From contig OX485805.1 in assembly GCA_950295325.1 (NCBI GenBank), positions 53,656,758 through 53,720,757 of the forward strand: 64,000 nt of DNA. Direction: 5' to 3'. Shown here piece by piece: positions 59,001 through 64,000 of the stretch. Numbering within the stretch: the stretch's first letter is position 1; the number at the start of each line of letters is the position of its first letter. Below the pieces are notes generated by a model. The model saw only the letters and a list, made by a program, of their open reading frames with translations, searched no databases and was not told the DNA's origin. The translations under genes were made by a program, and so were the position numbers. Source of the stretch: Polytrichum commune (Eukaryota > Streptophyta > Polytrichopsida > Polytrichales > Polytrichaceae).

Positions 59001-62000
59001 ATGGAGGGAGTTGGTGGAAGAGGGGATTCCTTCTCTGAAGACATGGGCAGCACCCAATCTCTGTCTGGGGATGAGCTAGACATTGTCGGGGAGGATAGTT
59101 TTGATGACAGTGCAGATGAAGGTCATTTGGGGAGTCCTTCGCCATCTGACCCTTTTTGCCCCATTGTGGAATGTGCGGGGCTTTCACGAGCTTCATGGGT
59201 GAATTTGGATGTGGTACTTGTTAATGACAGTGGAGTTGCTGTGGCGGAGGGTATTTGTCGTAACACACATCCACAAGATTGCATTGATGAACACTCCCTT
59301 GGCACCGAGGACGTTGGAGTTGTTATATTAGAATCACTTGTACATTCGGAAGTCAATCCAACTCATAGGTTCTCGTTGCGAAGGTGGCCGTTGAGGAATG
59401 TGACAATTGAGGGGGTTAGTTTGCGCGACCATGAGCGACGACACGTCCAAATCCAACAGGAGCTCCAAGCAAACATTCGGCCACGCAAAGGCCTTCGGAA
59501 GTACGAAACATTGACACGTCCTACTCCGTCTGCAAATAAGTGTAAACGTCAAAGGTTGCTCTGTGAGGAGTCTATTAGAGAAGTTGCTACGAAGGATTGT
59601 TGTGTACATCGTTGTTGCCAATTGTTCCCAAGAGATAAATTGAAGGCCATCCGTGAAGAAATGTGGCTTGGAGATTTCCGTCTAAGATCCACCAAAAAAC
59701 TTGATGTCCATAGGGCGATACATGTGAACGGAGCGGGTCGCAAGGTCATCACCCTTGAGAGCATAGACGTGTGTTGTACGGCATGGTACACCATTCACGG
59801 TGTGTCGAAAGCGGAATTTTATAGACAAGCCGCGTATGCCAATGAAGGCCGCCGTGCCCGTCACCATGGGAACACGGGCTTAAAGAAACCAAGAGAAGCA
59901 ACGAGACAAGCAACAGCCACTCTGGCAACCATCATTGTCCCCCTTGCCGATGCAATGCCGCACAAAACACGGACACTCGCAACCGGTGAAAAGGTTGTGG
60001 AGAAGGTTCTTCCTACAGGCACGAAATGGAAAGACATATTGTTGGACGTAAACGCAGTTGGCGAGAAGGCCGGGTTGGACCCTATTTCGTTGTCGAAACT
60101 GAGTGCTATCAAAAAATCTCACTTTAGCGAATACATCACAAAAAGACGAGGCGACAAATTTGCCCGTTGTTCCAAATGCGAGAAGTTGAAACGCCTTCGA
60201 GATGCACACACGATGGGGACAGAGTCCTATGCCGCACATCAAATGAACTATTTCAAGCATGTGAACATGCAAGAGGCACACCGTAATGATTACTACACAA
60301 ATAGAGCTTTGTCCATCTCCAGGCCTTTGGAAGTCCTTACAATCATCCATGACAAAATGGACCATGCCAAAACAGCCTCACCATGTTTTGCAAATCGAAT
60401 AAAAGCCACGGACGGCCTTTTTAAGCTTCCTGTTTCGGTTACAGGTGATTTTGATAACAATTGCATTGCATTACCTAAACACAAATTTGTGCGTTTAGGT
60501 TTGTACTTGGGGCCATACATGTACACCATGTGAATTTTTTGGTGTTATAGTTGAATATTAAACCATTGGGTTGCCTTTGCAGGAATGATTGCACATGGGC
60601 ATGGAGATGTCAAGTATGCTCATTATGCTCTTGATTTGTATCCGGGGGATTCAAACCACACGATAGGGTCATTTGCAAAGCTTTTACGTGATTTGGAGAA
60701 ACCACCGTCCTATTCATCAAGATTGCTATTTGAAAACTCGGGATCAACACCTCTATATGAAGCGGTCTTGGATGGAAGAGATGTATGCGTGCACTCATTG
60801 CCGGAGCCACCAAGTGAAGATGTGATTGCCAAGAATTTGCCCCCAACTCTGCGTGTCCAATTGGACAATTGTGCGAAGGACAATAAAAGTAGATATGTTT
60901 TTGCATATTGGTCGTTGTTGGTTGCGAAAGGCATTTCCAAGGAGGTTTTTGTGTCCTTTCTATTGGTAGGCCACACGCACGATGATATTGATGCGTCCTT
61001 TGGGCGGTGAAGCATGAAGTTGCGCGAGGAGGATTTTCCAACAATCCCATTGTTGATGAAGTCGTACATGGATTTGGAGAACATTCCCGTCATCCCACAT
61101 ATGATTGAGGAGGTTCCAGACTTCAAGGCATTTATAGAACCGTATATTCGAAGCGGAGCTCACCGATTGATCGGGCATACGAAGGCACAACAATTTCGGT
61201 TCTACGTGCGTGACGATGGTGTCCCCGCCATGCAATACAAGTTGTTGTGCACATCACAAGACTGGAGCCCGCCGGAGGGTCTCCTTGTATGGCGTGTTGA
61301 TGGGGAAGGAAGGACGATGTTGCCTGACGGAGAGCCTAAGCCTTGCAAACCAATACCCATGAAGAATTTGGAGGACATTTGTAAAGGCATATCAGGCTTC
61401 ATACAATATTGGGAGAGTTTGAGGGTAGCGGATGTTGGTGGATCGTGTTGGCTTCGTTACGGAAGTTGGATACAATATTGGACACGTGTTCGTGGCGCTT
61501 TGGCAAACCTTCATGAAGATACACCCCTTACTTTAAGGCATGGGTTTTGGCCACAAACACGTGTCAATGTACAAGCTTCGGAGGCTAGTCTTTTGGGAAA
61601 TGGAGAGGTTCGAGAGGAGTTTGATGTGGACGACCATTACGTGGGGCCTGCTAGTAGTCGTCCGCCACCATCTTTCCGCATTGCAGTGGATTGTCATGAA
61701 GGTTATATGCTCATTTTGCGTCCTGGAGATGAGACATATGCAAAGCCAGTGTGGGTGGCAAGAGCTTTGTCCAAACCAAATTTTGTAACTTCCAGCCCTC
61801 ATTTTCGACAAATACAAGTAGAGTACTACCGACCGACATCACGGAATGAAGATGTTGTTCGGCATTATACAGGCTGGGATACAAACCCTAACTTTCGGTG
61901 GAAGGTGGATTCTGAGCATGGTCCATCTTGGATAGATACAGATTCCATATTCATAGCATGGAAACCACGGAAAAATCATAGTGGATCGGTGTCCATCCCT

Positions 62001-62069
62001 CAAAAGTACATAACTTTTGCAAAAGACAACCTTGCTCGGATCGCAGAAGAAGCAACCCACGTTAAATGA
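59001..62069 (+). pseudogene. DUF7869-like candidate transposase, element 2 copy, with one internal stop
   Basis: Exons 59001-60444 and 60583-62069 with the same phase-1 intron as the element-1 copy (ACAG|GTGATT...TTTGCAG|GAATG); 976 codons before the final stop. The ATG at 59001 is five bases after TGTAG|GCGCA, as in element 1. Conserved blocks: FSLRRWPLR, DHERRH, KDCCVHRCCQLFPRDK, FARCSKCEKLKRLRDAH, DKMDHAKT, GMIAHGHGDVKY, LDNCAKDNKSRYVF, GHTHDDIDASFGR. Immediately after FGR the Trp codon of the sister copy (TGG) is TGA (61008-61010), and the frame continues open for 353 further codons (SMKLREEDFPTIP...). This single change could be a recent inactivation or, less likely, a readthrough stop. 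About 60 percent similar in sequence to the element-1 copy by eye. Confidence 0.8.
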
Positions 62070-62571
62070 GAAGTTGGTAGGATTGTGTTAGCATGATTAT
62101 AGTGTAATATGTAATTCGACGAATATATATTACTCATATGTGTGCTCCTCAAACTTGGGGCAAAGTTTGGGTAGAACTTGCGAATGCTATATTGTTTGGG
62201 GTTGGATGAATATTCATTTACTATATTTCAATACAAATGTGAAGTTCATTTTTTTATTAAGTTTGGGACTAAATTGTCCATTGAAGAAAAATGCATTTAT
62301 TGCATGCACTTTGTATGTTGCAATGTCTATATTTTATTGACCATGCTAATAATATAAACCATTTTATATGTTTATTGGATGAAACTAGTTTGGAGTGCTC
62401 TACCCAAAGTGTTTTTGTTGATGAAGTTGGTGTTGAGTGCTCTACCATATGTGCTTATGTCCACACATAATAGATTTGGGATATTAGAACATATAATATA
62501 TTTGAGATTGTTCGCAATATAGTTTCGGAACACGGAATGTTGTTTGATCCATATATTAATTTGAGACTAGA
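62070..62571. other. Right subterminal region of element 2
   Basis: AT-rich 3' flank of the transposase gene. A diverged short repeat (GAGTGCTCTACC) occurs at about 62393 and 62434. No gene. Confidence 0.55.
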
Positions 62572-62600
62572 GAAAGTCTCAATTTAACGAATATAGTGTT
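62572..62600 (-). repeat. Right terminal inverted repeat of element 2
   Basis: The reverse complement starts AACACTATATTCGTTAA and matches the left end at 28 of 29 bases. Followed by ATGG. The inner part can fold (GAGACTagagaAAGTCTC, 62563-62580). Confidence 0.9.
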
Positions 62601-63972
62601 ATGGCATCACGAGTGCCAACATTTGTGCTCGCATGCATGTTCTTCCTAAGTTGTCAAGGCACTATGAAAGGATCACAATGTCCACACAATTAATAATGCA
62701 AGAGTCACTTATTTTCCTCCAACAATGAATATGAAATTAAACACATTTCAAAAAATTTAGGACAATCAGAGATGTCATTGTTATGATAAGAAACTTAATA
62801 TAATTGGCTAAAAATTACAACATGGTTCACTAGAGTGATCCAAAGTTGCAAACTAAAATATGATCATGAAGTGATCTTGAAAATGTCAACTTGACGTCTT
62901 AAGGATGTAAGCACTTATGAGGTGATATAAAGGATAACTCCTTGACTTGATTTGGACACTTTATTTATCAAGCTTTAGAGGTAATCAATACCTACCTCTG
63001 CCATCTAAACAAGAATTTTGCTAGAAGCACTTTATTGTTCATATTTGGTATAATCTTTAGGAACCACCTACATCCAACCATTCATGGCATTATCCTAGAG
63101 TTATTCTCTAATTTTGCTATACTTTTCAAACACGGAAAATGGTGAAATATTGTAAGTAACCAAACAGTCAAAGTGTCAATTGAGATGTGAGCAATGCATG
63201 TGAAAAGCTATTCATGAAGTTTTCTTCATATCAAGCTCTTGGAGGTGGTAGACAATCTCAATAGATATGCATGACCAATAACAAGTGGCTAGGAATTAGC
63301 TCTTTTGAGCAAGATCCAATTATTTGACATCAAGAGTCCCATTTTGGAAAGTTTTGGCCACTAAGGGTTGAATGCTTGAGCTCTTCACTCGAAAGCTCAT
63401 GTGTAATCAAAGACTTTGGAATTGAGTTGAGAGTGACTTAGGATTGCTTTGGGATTATTACTTTACGCAAGGAAGATGACAAACAAGATACACTCACACA
63501 ATCATGTTCAAACTCCACAATCCTGGCTAAACTTAGAGAAAATGAGAGCGCCAACTATTCGGTTCGTGTGATTGTACGCTGACATGGCGCTAAACATGAG
63601 GAGATCCTATAACCGCGTCGCCTCTCTCGCTCGACTCATAAAGACGCCCCTCCTTGACACTCCACATCGCACCTTTGCGTTGCTAGCCTCTCCCTCGGCT
63701 GCTTCTGAATAGGTTAGAAGTCATAAACCTCTCTGGACACGCACATACTACGCAGTCGGAGCCTGAATTTCGAAGGACCTGCCTGGCAGACAGGTGATTG
63801 AGCTCCATTGGTGAAGCTCAGCTGTACTGCAGCTACATAAGTCTTGCGTTGTTCTGAGATTTAAAGAAGAGAAACGGTTCGACGGCTTTCCGAGCAAACT
63901 TTCTAGTTGCAGCAACTGTTGAAATCAAGCGGCTGTGGCCCTGGCTGGGTTCTGTGAAGGAGTCGTGGTAGA
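62601..63972. other. Right flank, possible promoter region
   Basis: AT-rich and without ORFs to about 63500, then more balanced in composition (63580-63970). The later part could be a promoter and leader; CCTATAACC near 63607 is a weak TATA candidate. Confidence 0.4.
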
Positions 63973-64000
63973 ATGGGGTCAGCAATGGCTGCCCTTGTCG
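63973..64000 (+). CDS. Possible gene start running off the window
   Basis: ATG at 63973 opens a frame MGSAMAALV to the window end. Nothing more can be read; called only because the preceding 400 bases look like a leader. Confidence 0.2.

Larger units (their letters stand above)
45796..62600. mobile_element. Giant DNA transposon, element 2
   Basis: The left end (45796-45824) and the right end (62572-62600, reverse complement) agree at 28 of 29 bases, starting AACACTATATTCGTTAA. ATGG stands on both sides (45792-45795 and 62601-62604). Length 16,805 bases with no nested retrotransposon. The gene content equals element 1 in reverse orientation: 3' companion and DGQHS-HAD fusion gene on minus near the left end, DUF7869-like gene on plus near the right end, and a private palindrome family of about 37 sites. 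Its candidate transposase has an in-frame stop, so this copy may depend on a relative. Confidence 0.9.

Noticed and set aside
8001-62600. One 54.6-kb composite transposon from the left end of element 1 to the right end of element 2
   Set aside because: The outer ends are inverted too, but inner ends at 45364 and 45796 have their own matching duplications (CCCT; ATGG), and the outermost flanks CCCT and ATGG do not match each other.
62561-62600. Helitron 3' end (terminal hairpin)
   Set aside because: A hairpin precedes the end, but there is no CTRR terminus, and the element has inverted repeats with a target duplication.

Overview
The window is nuclear DNA of a green-lineage (streptophyte-type) eukaryote. 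Evidence: AAACCCT/TTTAGGG plant-type telomere-like runs (about 35.73, 56.22 and 57.0 kb), spliceosomal GT-AG introns, a G-box promoter motif, and Ty3/gypsy LTR retrotransposons primed by initiator tRNA-Met. A charophyte alga or bryophyte would fit, but the species cannot be fixed from the sequence. Nearly everything here is mobile DNA.

Left edge (1-8000): the 3' part of a broken Ty3/gypsy element on the + strand with its 3' LTR (4100-5075), then an unrecognised minus-strand ORF split by a solo LTR (5483-6455, target duplication CAGGG), then non-coding flank.

Main discovery (8001-62600): two related giant DNA transposons lie side by side in opposite orientation. Element 1 (8001-45364) has 29-bp terminal inverted repeats starting AACACTATATTCG and a CCCT duplication. 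Element 2 (45796-62600, 16.8 kb) has 28/29-identical inverted repeats and an ATGG duplication. Without its nested retrotransposons, element 1 is about 16.15 kb. Each element carries two divergent genes. One encodes a protein of about 1,000 residues (DNC...GHTHDDID core, DUF7869-like) that is the candidate transposase. The other is a four-exon gene for a protein of about 1,600-1,650 residues that joins a DGQHS (ParB/DndB-like) region, a possible methyltransferase-like region, an acidic/coiled-coil linker and a plant-type HAD/FCP1-like domain (DLNGVL, DDS). A short two-exon reading frame follows it in both elements. Exon borders and phases match between the two elements although the proteins are strongly diverged.

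Each element is filled with its own private 22-bp palindrome of identical geometry (10-bp arm, 2 variable bases, 10-bp arm). Element 1 uses the arm TTTACGAACG (about 31 sites) and element 2 the arm GTTTGGGTCG (about 37 sites). The sites lie in the presumed leader introns of both genes, in every intron of the large gene, and even in frame inside its third exon. The simplest reading is a self-recognising transposon system whose DNA-binding or modifying protein and target site have diverged together. The function itself is inference.

Retrotransposon nest: within the presumed leader intron of the element-1 candidate transposase gene sits a Ty3/gypsy element C (12249-33453, duplication ATACT). Two relatives are nested in it: D (13844-21012, duplication TGTCT) and B (21958-29027, duplication CCGCC). 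All copies, including the partial one at the left edge, lack the reverse-transcriptase core at the same junction, share a stop codon, and carry tandemly repeated RNase H segments, yet D and C have near-identical LTR pairs. This looks like a non-autonomous family mobilised in trans.

Right edge (62601-64000): flanking host DNA, AT-rich, with a possible gene start at 63973 running off the window.
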